DNA of 64,000 bases, from NCBI GenBank assembly GCA_017473115.1, contig JAFUNC010000001.1, positions 119,104 through 183,103 on the forward strand, given 5' to 3'. The notes under the pieces were generated by a model. It was not told where the DNA came from, did no database searches, and worked only from the letters and a program-made list of their open reading frames with translations. Position numbers and translations under genes: made by a program. This DNA comes from Lachnospiraceae bacterium. Lineage in GTDB: Bacteria; Bacillota; Clostridia; Lachnospirales; Lachnospiraceae. Below, piece by piece: positions 7,120 through 16,062 of this stretch (positions are counted from its first letter, which is position 1; every line of letters begins with the position of its first letter).

Positions 7120-9000
7120 ATGTTTAAAAAAATACCCTCACAAAAATTGAAGTTTCTGCTTCCGGTTTGGCTGGTTCTTGCCATTCTCGGCAATATCGGA
7201 ACCTGCTATTTATTGGAACTTTCCGGTAGCGAAACTTTCCTTTCATCTCTTTTTATAAAAATTATTTTCTGCCTTTTGAATGCTGCTCTTCTTTTCTGTA
7301 CCTGCATTCAATGGATGGAAATCAAGGATAAAAAGCATAGAATCCGCCGTATTGCCTATTCTTACGGCTTTGCGTTCCTTCTTGCCTTATCCTATGTGTT
7401 GGGTTACCAACTTAAAGTAGACGGTATGACAGCGCTTGGCGTCAAAGGAAAACTCTTCATTCTTTTTATATCCATGGCTCTGGGCATTGCTTTTACATCC
7501 CTTCCCAACCTCTGGTTTATGCTGATGGACCGGGTAAAAAGCAAACGTAATACTGAATTAAGGACCTTTGATAAAAAAAGTTGCACGAAATTTTTCTGGA
7601 TTTCCTTCGGGATTATTTTTGTCAGTTGGATTCCTGCCTTTTTGGCATACTATCCTGCTATTATGTCCTATGATTTTCACAGACAGATGGTAGAAGCCTA
7701 TGGTGGACATATGAACACCCACCATCCTTTGATTCACACAGGTTTGATTCGTTTGTTTTATCTTCTGGGCGTCGAAATCGGCTCCTATGAAATTGCTATG
7801 TCCCTTTTCAGTATTTTACAAATGCTGGTATTGGCGGCTTGTTTTGCTTACTCTTGCGTTATGTTAAACCGCCTTACCGGAAAAAAATGGCCATGCTGGC
7901 TTTCTACAGCCGTTTTTGCCCTGCTTCCCATTCATCCGGTTTTGGCATTGAGTATGACTAAAGATATCTTCTTCACGGCATTCTTCCTGCTTATGGTTAC
8001 ACTTATGTTGGAATACAGAATGTCCGGCACCAAAAAGATGCGTATTATTTTGTTCATTGCCATGCTTCTTACCGGAATCCTGATGCTTATGTTCCGAAAC
8101 AATGCGGCTTATGCTTTTGTGATTTTCAGTATTTTTTATATTATATTCAGCCAAAAGCAACGCTTGCTTCTGTTGATTCTCTGCATCTTAATTGTTGTGG
8201 GCGGACACAGCGGAAAAGCCATTCTGCAGGATGTTACCGGCGCAAGCAGCGGCAGTAAAATCGAAATGGTAAGCGTTATGTTGCAACAGATGAACCGTAC
8301 CGGACATAATCACATGGGATATCATACCCAGGAACAATATGACATTTTAAGTTATTATATTCCGGAACGGTGCTGGCCCAAATACAATCCCATCATCGCT
8401 GACGGAGTAAAACATAACGTTGGTTTACATGATTTCGATAACTGGACAAACGATATACCGCAAACCATAAAAGACTGGATTACCATCGGACTTGCTTATC
8501 CCAATGATTACCTGGATGCATTCCTTCATTTAACTCTGGGATATTGGTTTATTGACGATATGACCCACGCAGAGGTATTGGGCTATGGTGTGGATTCCAA
8601 TTTAGGATTGCTTTATACCTTTAATGCTTCGACCTCCCAGTATTTTGACGGTATTGAATCACACTCTTATTTACCGGGAGTGTTGCTCTGGTATTCCAAG
8701 GTAGTAAATGCCAACGAGTATCAATACTGGCCTATAATATCACTGTTATTTAAGCCGTCCTTTTATGTATGGACAATGGTACTTTGTATTATGTCAGTAT
8801 TCTACCTCAAAGAAAAAAATAAAATGATTTTAATACTGTTTCCTTTTATTTATTTCTTAACCCTTCTGTTGGGACCGGTAGTGAACTTCCGCTACATTTA
8901 TCCGATTGTTGCAGTCATTCCGCTGTTCCTGGCATGGGTATTTTCTCCAAAAGACTGGAAGAATTCTTATATTGCCTTACCCAAATCCAAGAAAAAATAA
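7120..9000 (+). CDS. Large polytopic membrane protein, DUF6020-like
   Basis: 626-residue integral membrane protein with roughly twelve to fourteen helices. After about 185 residues of helices comes a soluble-side motif LAYYPAIMSYDFHRQMVEA followed by NTHHPLIHTGLIRL, features I associate with the DUF6020 family; later there is a polar extracytoplasmic region (about residues 380-520, with DWITIGLAYPNDYLDAFL) before the final helices. The arrangement, with a first large loop carrying Asp and His residues, resembles lipid-linked-sugar glycosyltransferases of GT-C fold, but that is inference. The start chosen has AAAGGAG six bases upstream; the frame is open further back but overlaps the preceding gene. 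A strong terminator follows. Confidence 0.8.
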   Translation: MFKKIPSQKLKFLLPVWLVLAILGNIGTCYLLELSGSETFLSSLFIKIIFCLLNAALLFCTCIQWMEIKDKKHRIRRIAYSYGFAFLLALSYVLGYQLKVDGMTALGVKGKLFILFISMALGIAFTSLPNLWFMLMDRVKSKRNTELRTFDKKSCTKFFWISFGIIFVSWIPAFLAYYPAIMSYDFHRQMVEAYGGHMNTHHPLIHTGLIRLFYLLGVEIGSYEIAMSLFSILQMLVLAACFAYSCVMLNRLTGKKWPCWLSTAVFALLPIHPVLALSMTKDIFFTAFFLLMVTLMLEYRMSGTKKMRIILFIAMLLTGILMLMFRNNAAYAFVIFSIFYIIFSQKQRLLLLILCILIVVGGHSGKAILQDVTGASSGSKIEMVSVMLQQMNRTGHNHMGYHTQEQYDILSYYIPERCWPKYNPIIADGVKHNVGLHDFDNWTNDIPQTIKDWITIGLAYPNDYLDAFLHLTLGYWFIDDMTHAEVLGYGVDSNLGLLYTFNASTSQYFDGIESHSYLPGVLLWYSKVVNANEYQYWPIISLLFKPSFYVWTMVLCIMSVFYLKEKNKMILILFPFIYFLTLLLGPVVNFRYIYPIVAVIPLFLAWVFSPKDWKNSYIALPKSKKK

Positions 9001-9008
9001 AATAAATG

Positions 9009-9047
9009 CCGCTGTGTGAATCCAATCCACACAGCGGTTATTTTTTG
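9009..9047. terminator. Bidirectional terminator between membrane cluster and two-component genes
   Basis: Perfect 10-base-pair stem CCGCTGTGTG / CACACAGCGG followed by TTATTTTTT on the plus strand and by ATTTATTTTATTTTTT on the minus strand. It can end both the membrane-protein operon and the convergent regulator gene. Confidence 0.9.
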
Positions 9048-9095
9048 TTCAAACGTAATTCATTTCCCTGATACATAAAAAGATTTCAGAATTTG

Positions 9096-9785
9096 CTATA
9101 CTTTAAACCGATATCCTACGCCCCATATCGTTTCGATATATTCAGGCTTATCACTGGTTTTTTCAATCTTCTCGCGAATCTTTTTGATATGCACGGTTAC
9201 CGTGGCAATGTCTCCCACAGATTCCATGTCCCAAATTTCACGGAACAACTCTGCCTTAGAAAATACATGATTGGGATGGCTTGCAAGGAAGGTAAGCAAA
9301 TCAAATTCCTTCGTGGTAAAAATCTTCTCTTCTCCCTCTACAAACACCCGGCGCGCAGTTTTATCAATGCGGAGTCCGCGGATTTCAATCACTTCGTTTT
9401 TACTCTTCACCTGGCCTACCAAACGCTCATATCTTGACAGGTGGGCTTTCACACGGGCTACCAGTTCACTGGGGCTGAACGGTTTAGTCATATAATCATC
9501 CGCACCCATTCCAAGGCCGTAAACCTTATCCAGGTCCTCTTTTTTGGCACTTACCATAATGATGGGAATATTTTTCTGCTCACGAATGGTCCGGCATACT
9601 TCATAACCCTCCATTCCCGGCAACATCAAATCTAAAATTACCAAATCATAATCATTGTCAAGTGCTTCTTTTGCACCAAGAGCACCGTCACCGCAAACCG
9701 CAACTTCAAAACCGTTCATTTCCAGATAGTCCCGTTGTAACTCTGCGATTGCTACTTCATCTTCAATAATTAAAATTTTACTCAT
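9096..9785 (-). CDS. OmpR/PhoB-family response regulator
   Basis: 229-residue DNA-binding response regulator. The N-terminal receiver domain (1-115) has the acidic pocket in LIIEDE (residues 4-9), the phosphorylated Asp in LVILDLMLPGMEG (about residue 53), the Ser/Thr switch in IIMVSAKKED and the Lys in DDYMTKPFSP (about 103). The C-terminal winged-helix (about 130-229) ends with the typical ETIWGVGYRFKV. Its ATG overlaps the stop of the sensor kinase gene by four bases, so the order is kinase first, regulator second, the reverse of most such operons. Targets unknown; the divergent serpin gene 2 kb away is a possible neighbour target. Confidence 0.95.
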   Translation of the reverse strand: MSKILIIEDEVAIAELQRDYLEMNGFEVAVCGDGALGAKEALDNDYDLVILDLMLPGMEGYEVCRTIREQKNIPIIMVSAKKEDLDKVYGLGMGADDYMTKPFSPSELVARVKAHLSRYERLVGQVKSKNEVIEIRGLRIDKTARRVFVEGEEKIFTTKEFDLLTFLASHPNHVFSKAELFREIWDMESVGDIATVTVHIKKIREKIEKTSDKPEYIETIWGVGYRFKV

Positions 9786-11488
9786 TCTTCAGTCCCTCCT
9801 TCTTTGGAACCTGCCTCTTCTGAGGAATTTTTATTCCCCGATTTCTTTTTACTTCCTTCGGACTTCTTTGGCGTAAAACGCTCCTTGATGCCCTTTTCCA
9901 ATTCATTGATACCAAAACGCTCCAAGGATACTTTTTCAGCTTCGGTTTCAATACGTTTGGCTGTATTTTTAATCATTTTTTCAATTTTATTGAACGGTCC
10001 GGTTTCACCGGTTTCCTCTGCATTTTCTTCCTCTGCGATACATTTACGTAACGTAAAATGAATGGTCAGACCTTTGCCTTCCTCACCGGTGGCCCAAATC
10101 TCGCCGCCATGCTCCTCTACAATCTTTTTACTGATAGAAAGGCCAATGCCGCTGCCGCCCTGCGCAGAATTACGGGATGCATCCGTACGATAAAACCTCT
10201 CAAAAATTTTATCCATATCTTCGGCAGGAATACCCTTTCCGTTATCAGACATATCCACCTGCACCTGATTCTTCAAATTCGCTACGTGGATGGATATAAA
10301 AGCACCCTCTTGCCGGCGGTATTTTACACTGTTATTTATAATATTATTAATGACTCGTTTTAACTGCTCCGGGTCTGCCCAAATCTGAATGTGGTTCTCC
10401 AGCTCGTTGATATACTCAAAACGGATACCCTTCTGCTCTAAATCGAGCCCAACTTCCTCAATACAGTCACCGAAATAATCTGCCACACTGATCTGATGGA
10501 AGCGATAGGGAATACTTTTTGCATCCAACTGGGAATAAACGGTCAACTCATTAATAAGCAAATCCATATCATTTGCTTTATTGTAAATGGTACGAATGTA
10601 TTTATTCATCTTTTCGGGCGTATCCGCTACCCCGTCCATGATACCTTCTACATAACCTTTGATTGAAGTAATGGGCGTTTTAAGATCATGCGAAATATTG
10701 CGGATTAACTCTTTGTTGGTTTTCTCCACCAACGCCTTTTCCTCCGCAGTGCTTTTTAACTGCTTTCTCATAGTCTCGAAATTATCAAAAAGGTCTTTGA
10801 TTTCACCCTTTTCTTTCGTAACAAGCTCCGTGTTCAAATCGCCTTCGGCAATTTTTTGCATCGCTTCTTTTAACTGGTTCATCGGCGTAAAAATACTGCG
10901 ACGCAGCCACCAGATTAACAGAATACCCGTTACCACCAACACGATAATCATGGCAATAAGCATTGCGGTAACAAGCGCCTCCGAAACCATGGTATTTACT
11001 TTCGTAACCAGATAAATGCTTCCTTCGCTTCCGTCCGCAAAAGTAAATTCCAGTTTTTTAACCAGACGTCTTATATCCTTAAAATAATACTCCAAATCCG
11101 TATCGGCCAGGTCCGTCAATTGATGGATGACCGGATCATACTGGCTTTCCTGGGAAACATAGTATAAAGTCTGACCTTTTTTCACAACAAGGAAGGCCGA
11201 TACTTCCTGCAAACTCTCGTCCACGGCAGCAAGAAACTCTTTATCCGCTAATTTTTCCGGGTCACTAACCGCATATTCCTTAATGGCATCAAAGTGATCA
11301 TTGATTACTTCATCATATACAGAGGCCGGATTGGATGCAAAAGAAAAACTGATACTGTCTTCCCCGTAAGTATCCCGCATTCCCAACACCGTAGCGGCAC
11401 CAATCACCAAATACGCAATGGTGGTCAACAGAATCGGTAACACCACAATAATTATAAAAGTAATCCACAGTTTGGTCTTTAATTTCAT
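9782..11488 (-). CDS. Membrane sensor histidine kinase with charged C-terminal tail
   Basis: 568-residue sensor kinase. A first helix (about residues 7-30) and second helix (about 178-202) flank an extracellular sensor region of about 140 residues with no recognised fold. A HAMP linker follows (about 205-255), then the dimerisation/H-box ELIRNISHDLKTPITSIKGY (His near residue 276), the N-box (NNIINNSVKYR), the G1 box DNGKGI, the F-box IFERFYR and the G2 box GGSGIGLSISKKIV. After the ATPase domain there is an unusual extension of about 85 residues, first helical (EKMIKNTAKRIETEAEKV), then Lys/Ser/Glu-rich to the end. Start chosen at the ATG at 11488; an in-frame GTG four codons earlier is possible but has no ribosome site. 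Confidence 0.93.
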   Translation of the reverse strand: MKLKTKLWITFIIIVVLPILLTTIAYLVIGAATVLGMRDTYGEDSISFSFASNPASVYDEVINDHFDAIKEYAVSDPEKLADKEFLAAVDESLQEVSAFLVVKKGQTLYYVSQESQYDPVIHQLTDLADTDLEYYFKDIRRLVKKLEFTFADGSEGSIYLVTKVNTMVSEALVTAMLIAMIIVLVVTGILLIWWLRRSIFTPMNQLKEAMQKIAEGDLNTELVTKEKGEIKDLFDNFETMRKQLKSTAEEKALVEKTNKELIRNISHDLKTPITSIKGYVEGIMDGVADTPEKMNKYIRTIYNKANDMDLLINELTVYSQLDAKSIPYRFHQISVADYFGDCIEEVGLDLEQKGIRFEYINELENHIQIWADPEQLKRVINNIINNSVKYRRQEGAFISIHVANLKNQVQVDMSDNGKGIPAEDMDKIFERFYRTDASRNSAQGGSGIGLSISKKIVEEHGGEIWATGEEGKGLTIHFTLRKCIAEEENAEETGETGPFNKIEKMIKNTAKRIETEAEKVSLERFGINELEKGIKERFTPKKSEGSKKKSGNKNSSEEAGSKEGGTEE

Positions 11489-11640
11489 ACAAATTCCCAC
11501 GCTTGATTTTTATCTTCCTTGAGTATAACATAATCCGCAGAGGGAACGGCCTTTTTTTTCTAAAATTTTTATAAAAAAGCCATAAAAAGGAACCGGTTCC
11601 GCCGTATCCTTAACAGATACACGACAAAAGGAGGTTTTTT

Positions 11641-12963
11641 ATGAAAAAAAAATACGCCAAATACATTGCACTACTAACCTTAATTCCTATCGTATTTCTT
11701 ACGGGATGCGGCAGTAACTCAGCCTTTGAATTTAACATTATGAATGAGTTATTTGCGGAATTTGAAGAACCGGAAGAGCCGGAAACACCTGACGTGGAAA
11801 TCCCTTCAGATTACGTGCGTCCTGTTTTACCGGAAGAATTGAATGAAGCCTACATAAATTTCTCCGTGGAACTTTTGAAAAGAAGTCTTACAGAAGGTGA
11901 AAACAGTATGATTTCTCCGGCTTCCGTGGAATTTGCCCTTGCAATGGCTTTAAACGGTGCCGAAGGCGATACCTTAAACGAAATGTTAACCGTACTGTGC
12001 CCCAATGCCACAACCGAAGAACTCAATGCTTTCGTAAAAGATTTGGACAGCATGATGACTTACAGTACCGGCGCGGAGTTCCATATTGCAAATTCTATGT
12101 GGACCAACGAAACCATTCTGGGTGACTGCTTAAATGAAACCTTTGCAAACACCATAAAAGAAGATATGAACGCAGAAGCGCATATGCTTCCTTTTAACGA
12201 TAAAGCAGTAGAAGAAATCAATGACTGGGTAAACGAAAATACCGATGGTATGATTACCGAACTTTTGAATGAAATACCCCCCGAAGTAGCAATGTATTTA
12301 ATCAATGCCATTGCTTTTGAGGGCGAATGGGAAGAGGAATATAATGAATATCAAATCGATGAGAACGGCATTTTCACCAATGCCGCAGGTGCGGAAGAGC
12401 AGGCAAGAATGTTAAATGAAACCAGCGTTGACTACTTCGAAAACGATAGTGCCACCGGTTTTATGAAATACTATGAAGGCAGGGAATATGCCTTCCTGGC
12501 AATGCTTCCCAAGGAAGAAGGCGCCATTGAAGACTTTGTAACAAACATGACTGCGGAGGATTATATGGCCTTTTATGAAAGTCATACCACCGAATATGAT
12601 GTAATCACCAAGTTACCCTGCTTTACTTACTCCTATAGTCTTACTATGAACGATGCCTTAACAGATATGGGAATGCCTACCGCATTTACCGAAGGTCTGG
12701 CAGACTTTTCCCCTATGGTAACAGACCCTACCGTAAATTTATATATCAGTAACGTCATTCATAAAACTTACATTGAACTGGATGAAAACGGCACCAAAGC
12801 GGCTGCGGTAACTGCAGTGGAAATGCAGTGTGAATCCTGTGCAGAACCGGAACTGAGAGAGATTAAGGAAGTCATTTTAGACAGACCTTTCGTCTATGCC
12901 ATTGTGGATGTAGAAAGCGGTCTGCCCGTATTCATCGGAACCATAAATTCGGTAGCGAAGTAA
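11641..12963 (+). CDS. Serpin-family protease inhibitor, lipoprotein
   Basis: 440-residue serpin, a suicide inhibitor of proteases, here tethered outside the cell by a lipoprotein signal (lipobox FLTGC, Cys at 23) and an acidic Glu/Pro linker (about 34-56). Serpin landmarks are present: NSMISPASVEFALAMALNGA at about 86-105, NDWVNENTDGMI (about 197), INAIAFEGEWEEEY (about 221), and the reactive-loop hinge ENGTKAAAVTAVE (382-394, small residues as needed for strand insertion), followed by the C-terminal DRPFVYAIVD and PVFIGTIN strands. Counting from the hinge puts the predicted scissile bond at Glu398-Ser399 within Cys-Glu-Ser-Cys. The ATG has an AAGGAGG site. A terminator follows. Divergent from the sensor kinase. 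Protease target unknown. Confidence 0.93.
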   Translation: MKKKYAKYIALLTLIPIVFLTGCGSNSAFEFNIMNELFAEFEEPEEPETPDVEIPSDYVRPVLPEELNEAYINFSVELLKRSLTEGENSMISPASVEFALAMALNGAEGDTLNEMLTVLCPNATTEELNAFVKDLDSMMTYSTGAEFHIANSMWTNETILGDCLNETFANTIKEDMNAEAHMLPFNDKAVEEINDWVNENTDGMITELLNEIPPEVAMYLINAIAFEGEWEEEYNEYQIDENGIFTNAAGAEEQARMLNETSVDYFENDSATGFMKYYEGREYAFLAMLPKEEGAIEDFVTNMTAEDYMAFYESHTTEYDVITKLPCFTYSYSLTMNDALTDMGMPTAFTEGLADFSPMVTDPTVNLYISNVIHKTYIELDENGTKAAAVTAVEMQCESCAEPELREIKEVILDRPFVYAIVDVESGLPVFIGTINSVAK

Positions 12964-12971
12964 AAATCATC

Positions 12972-13012
12972 GAGCACCTTTTGCAGTATAATGTTGCAAA
13001 GGTGCTCTTTTT
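12972..13012. terminator. Terminator after the serpin gene
   Basis: Stem GAGCACCTTTTGCA / TGCAAAGGTGCTC with one bulge, followed by TTTTTGTT on the plus strand; the minus strand exit is also T-rich, so it may serve the convergent phoR transcript as well. Confidence 0.87.
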
Positions 13013-13082
13013 GTTACTTTACTCAGATACACGGATAAGCCTTTTAACGGATATTTTTCATTCCGGTTACATACGGAAAAAC

Positions 13083-14735
13083 TTATACATCAAATACAAC
13101 CGAAATTTTTGTTCCTTTGTTCCGTTCACTCTCCATGGTAATTTTGCCGTAGTGATATTGTACAGCATGTTTTACAATCGATAATCCCAAACCCGTGCCC
13201 CCCGATTGTTTGGAATGACTTTTATCAACACGATAAAAACGTTCAAACACCTTATCATGATGTTCGGGCGAGATACCTATGCCGGTATCCTCCACACACA
13301 AAGTGACACTCTCCGGCTTCTGTTCAATCAATACTTTTACCCGGCCGCCCGGATTGTTATACTTAATGGCATTATCACATAAATTGTAAATAACTTCATA
13401 TAACAATCTGCGTACCCCTTTTATCGTTCCGGTATCGCCGTTTATCTCCAGCGAAACATTCTTATGCTCCGCTGCATCCGTAAGCGTTTCGCGTACTTCT
13501 TCCGCCAAACTGCGGAGAGATACATCCTCATAAAGCATCTCCATACCTTCATCCAATTCCGATAATCGTATAATATCATCAATCAGCGTCACCAGACCGG
13601 ACGCATCTTTATGAATACGCTTCACAAATTGCGGCACATCTTCGGGTCGGACAATACCGTTTTCCATTAGTTCGGCAGAACCGATAATGGATTGCAGAGG
13701 TGTTTTTAACTCATGAGATACATTTGCCGTAAATTCCCTTCGGTTTCGTTCCGCATTTACCTGCTCGGTAATATCAAAAGCAAGAATAACCATACCGTGC
13801 GTAATTCCCTCAGAATCAATGCGACTCAAATCAAATTGATATTCTTTACCGTTCTTTTTCATTCGGAAATTCGCATGCCCGCATTCCTCTGCTTCCTTTA
13901 AGGCCATACGCATATCCTTTTTACGCTCACTATTCAGAAAATCCTCTCCTATGCAATCGACTCCTGTGTTAAACAATGTTCTTGCCGCCGGATTTATACT
14001 GATAATTCTGCCCGCATTGTCCAATAGTACAAGGGCTTCCTTCATATTATCCGTAATCTGGTTAAATTCATCCTGCTTATGTTGCAACATACGCATCTGT
14101 CTCTTAATTTGCAGATGCTGCGCATGAATACGGTGAAGAAGCGGAGATAACTCATCATATACATCATTTTCCAAGGGCTCTTCCAGATTCAGTCCGTTTA
14201 ACGGTTCTACGACACGCTTTGCCATACGATGTGCAAGCCATGCTGAAAGTATAATCGCAATGATCAGAACAATACCAATAGGCTGGAGCATTCCCCTTAC
14301 CAGAAAAAGAGCAGTCGCGTGTCCCACTGAAATACGAAGAACACTACCGTCCTTCAGACGTACTGCTTCATATATAGTTTGCTGCATTAAGGTAGATGAC
14401 TGGCGGATACTGCTTCCCGTACCGGAAACAAGGGCTTCTTGAATTTCTTCGCGGTCGGCATGATTTTCCATAACTGCAACATCCGCATGACTGTCATAAA
14501 TAACCGTTCCGTCAGAATCTACCCATGTCAGACGATAGCGACTGGATTTCAATCCTTCCAAATAACTCCCGCCAAGTTGTTCTGTTGCACTTGCTACCAA
14601 ATTTAACTCATCTTTTAACCGGGCTTCCTGCACATTACTAAAATACTGATAGAGCACGCCGGTAATAATAATAAGACTTGCTACTAAAACGGCAACTGCC
14701 ACGGATAGGATGGACTTAAAGATTTTACTTGTCAT
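13083..14735 (-). CDS. phoR: Phosphate-regulon sensor histidine kinase
   Basis: 550-residue kinase that responds to the state of the Pst/PhoU complex and phosphorylates PhoB. It has two N-terminal helices (about residues 8-30 and 147-170) around an extracellular region, a linker, a PAS domain (about 215-325, with MKEALVLLDNAGRIISINPA), the H-box FTANVSHELKTPLQSIIGSA (His near 342), N-box YNLCDNAIKYN, G1 DTGIGI, F-box VFERFYRVD and G2 GGTGLGLSIVKHAV. This layout is that of Gram-positive PhoR/WalK-like kinases; the position next to phoB, phoU and pst assigns it. Its ATG, after GGGAGG, lies inside the end of phoB with an 11-base overlap, so translation is probably coupled. Confidence 0.93.
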   Translation of the reverse strand: MTSKIFKSILSVAVAVLVASLIIITGVLYQYFSNVQEARLKDELNLVASATEQLGGSYLEGLKSSRYRLTWVDSDGTVIYDSHADVAVMENHADREEIQEALVSGTGSSIRQSSTLMQQTIYEAVRLKDGSVLRISVGHATALFLVRGMLQPIGIVLIIAIILSAWLAHRMAKRVVEPLNGLNLEEPLENDVYDELSPLLHRIHAQHLQIKRQMRMLQHKQDEFNQITDNMKEALVLLDNAGRIISINPAARTLFNTGVDCIGEDFLNSERKKDMRMALKEAEECGHANFRMKKNGKEYQFDLSRIDSEGITHGMVILAFDITEQVNAERNRREFTANVSHELKTPLQSIIGSAELMENGIVRPEDVPQFVKRIHKDASGLVTLIDDIIRLSELDEGMEMLYEDVSLRSLAEEVRETLTDAAEHKNVSLEINGDTGTIKGVRRLLYEVIYNLCDNAIKYNNPGGRVKVLIEQKPESVTLCVEDTGIGISPEHHDKVFERFYRVDKSHSKQSGGTGLGLSIVKHAVQYHYGKITMESERNKGTKISVVFDV

Positions 14736-15405
14736 AATCTGCCTCCCACCGGTATCCTACATTACGTACCGTCTCTATCCTTTTGCCATAATCGTCTAAT
14801 TTCTGGCGCAACGTACGGATATGTGAATCCAGAGTGCGGGAGTCTCCCATATAATCCGTTTTCCATACCTGCGAAAACATTTGCTCTCTGGTATATACCA
14901 TTCCGGGATGAGAAAGAAACATTCGAAGCAATTCAAATTCCTTAAAGGTCAGTTGAATTCTCTTTCCGTCTGCAGCAACGGTATGTTCCTCCGTATTCAC
15001 AATTAATCCACCTGCTTTTAGCAATTTGATTGCCTGCTGTGGTTTGCTGCGACGCAATACCGCTTTTACCCTGGATACCATTTCCATTATGCTAAAAGGT
15101 TTTACCATATAATCGTCGGCACCCAAATCCAATCCTCGGATACGGTCGTATTCCTGGCCCTTGGCTGTTGCCAGAATAACAGGAATATTGTGATATTCAG
15201 CAGATTCTTTCATTTTTGTCAAAATTTCAATTCCGTCCATTCCGGGTAGCATAACATCCAGAACAATTAGTTCCGGTTTCTCGCTCTTTAATGCTTCCCA
15301 CGCGGAAATTCCTTCTTCAAATCCCTTCGTTTCGAACCCTGCAGAATTCAGTGCATATAATTCGATGTCGCGGATGCTTGAATCATCCTCTACGCACCAT
15401 ATCAT
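14725..15405 (-). CDS. phoB: Phosphate-regulon response regulator
   Basis: 226-residue OmpR-type regulator. Receiver domain with acidic pocket VEDDSS (5-10), phospho-acceptor in IVLDVMLPGMDG (about residue 51) and Lys in DDYMVKPFSIME (about 102); winged-helix DNA-binding domain ending ETVRNVGYRWE. The start at 15405 has the ribosome site AAGGAGGTG at the very end of phoU, the stop codon of phoU lying two bases upstream. It forms one unit with pstSCAB, phoU and phoR. The longer frame to 15450 only repeats phoU sequence in another frame. Called phoB by context; in Bacillus the same role is named PhoP. Confidence 0.92.
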   Translation of the reverse strand: MIWCVEDDSSIRDIELYALNSAGFETKGFEEGISAWEALKSEKPELIVLDVMLPGMDGIEILTKMKESAEYHNIPVILATAKGQEYDRIRGLDLGADDYMVKPFSIMEMVSRVKAVLRRSKPQQAIKLLKAGGLIVNTEEHTVAADGKRIQLTFKEFELLRMFLSHPGMVYTREQMFSQVWKTDYMGDSRTLDSHIRTLRQKLDDYGKRIETVRNVGYRWEADYDK

Positions 15406-15407
15406 CT

Positions 15408-16052
15408 TTACACCTCCTTGTGTGTACCGGTTACGGAATAAATCACCCACTCGGCAATATTGGTAGCATGATCTCCAATGCGTTCAAAATACTTCGAAAT
15501 CATCAAAAGGTCAAGTACAAACTCGCCATCAGAAGAATTTTCTGCAATTATGTTGAGAATACTACTTTTTATCTTAGAAAAATAATCATCTACCACATCA
15601 TCCCTGGCTATCACTTTATACGCCAGATTCACATCTTTTTTAACAAAAGCATCCACACTGGAAGTAACCATTTGTATGGTTTCCCGAGCCATTTCCTCAA
15701 TTAAATTCACGTCTTCCATGGTTCGGCCATCTAAAAAAGTAACTATTTCTGCAATATCTTCTGCCTGATCTCCAATACGCTCCATATCCGTAATCATTTT
15801 AAGTGCGGCAGAAATCAATCGCAAATCCCCGGCAACCGGCTGTTGATGAAGCAGAAGTTTCATACAACGTCCCTCTATATCGCGCTCCATTTGATCAATA
15901 CCCGAGCCGTTTGCTTTTACCCGGTATGCCAACTCCAAATCGCCTGTCATCAGCGCTTTGGATGCCAACGCAATGGCTTCTTCACACATAGCGCCCATTT
16001 CAATAATTTCTCTGTTCAATTCAAAAAGTTGTTCATCAAACCGATTTCTCAT
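15408..16052 (-). CDS. phoU: Phosphate transport system regulator PhoU
   Basis: 214-residue all-helical cytoplasmic protein that links the Pst transporter to PhoR and restrains phosphate uptake and Pho signalling. Two similar three-helix bundles are visible, each with the metal-binding pattern: DMERIGDQAEDIAEIVTF at about residue 88 and KYFERIGDHATNIAEWVIY at about 190. The start ATG (16052) follows AAGGAG; eleven bases separate its codon from the pstB stop. Length is normal for the family. Directly between pstB and phoB. Confidence 0.96.
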   Translation of the reverse strand: MRNRFDEQLFELNREIIEMGAMCEEAIALASKALMTGDLELAYRVKANGSGIDQMERDIEGRCMKLLLHQQPVAGDLRLISAALKMITDMERIGDQAEDIAEIVTFLDGRTMEDVNLIEEMARETIQMVTSSVDAFVKKDVNLAYKVIARDDVVDDYFSKIKSSILNIIAENSSDGEFVLDLLMISKYFERIGDHATNIAEWVIYSVTGTHKEV

Positions 16053-16062
16053 GTTTCTCTCC

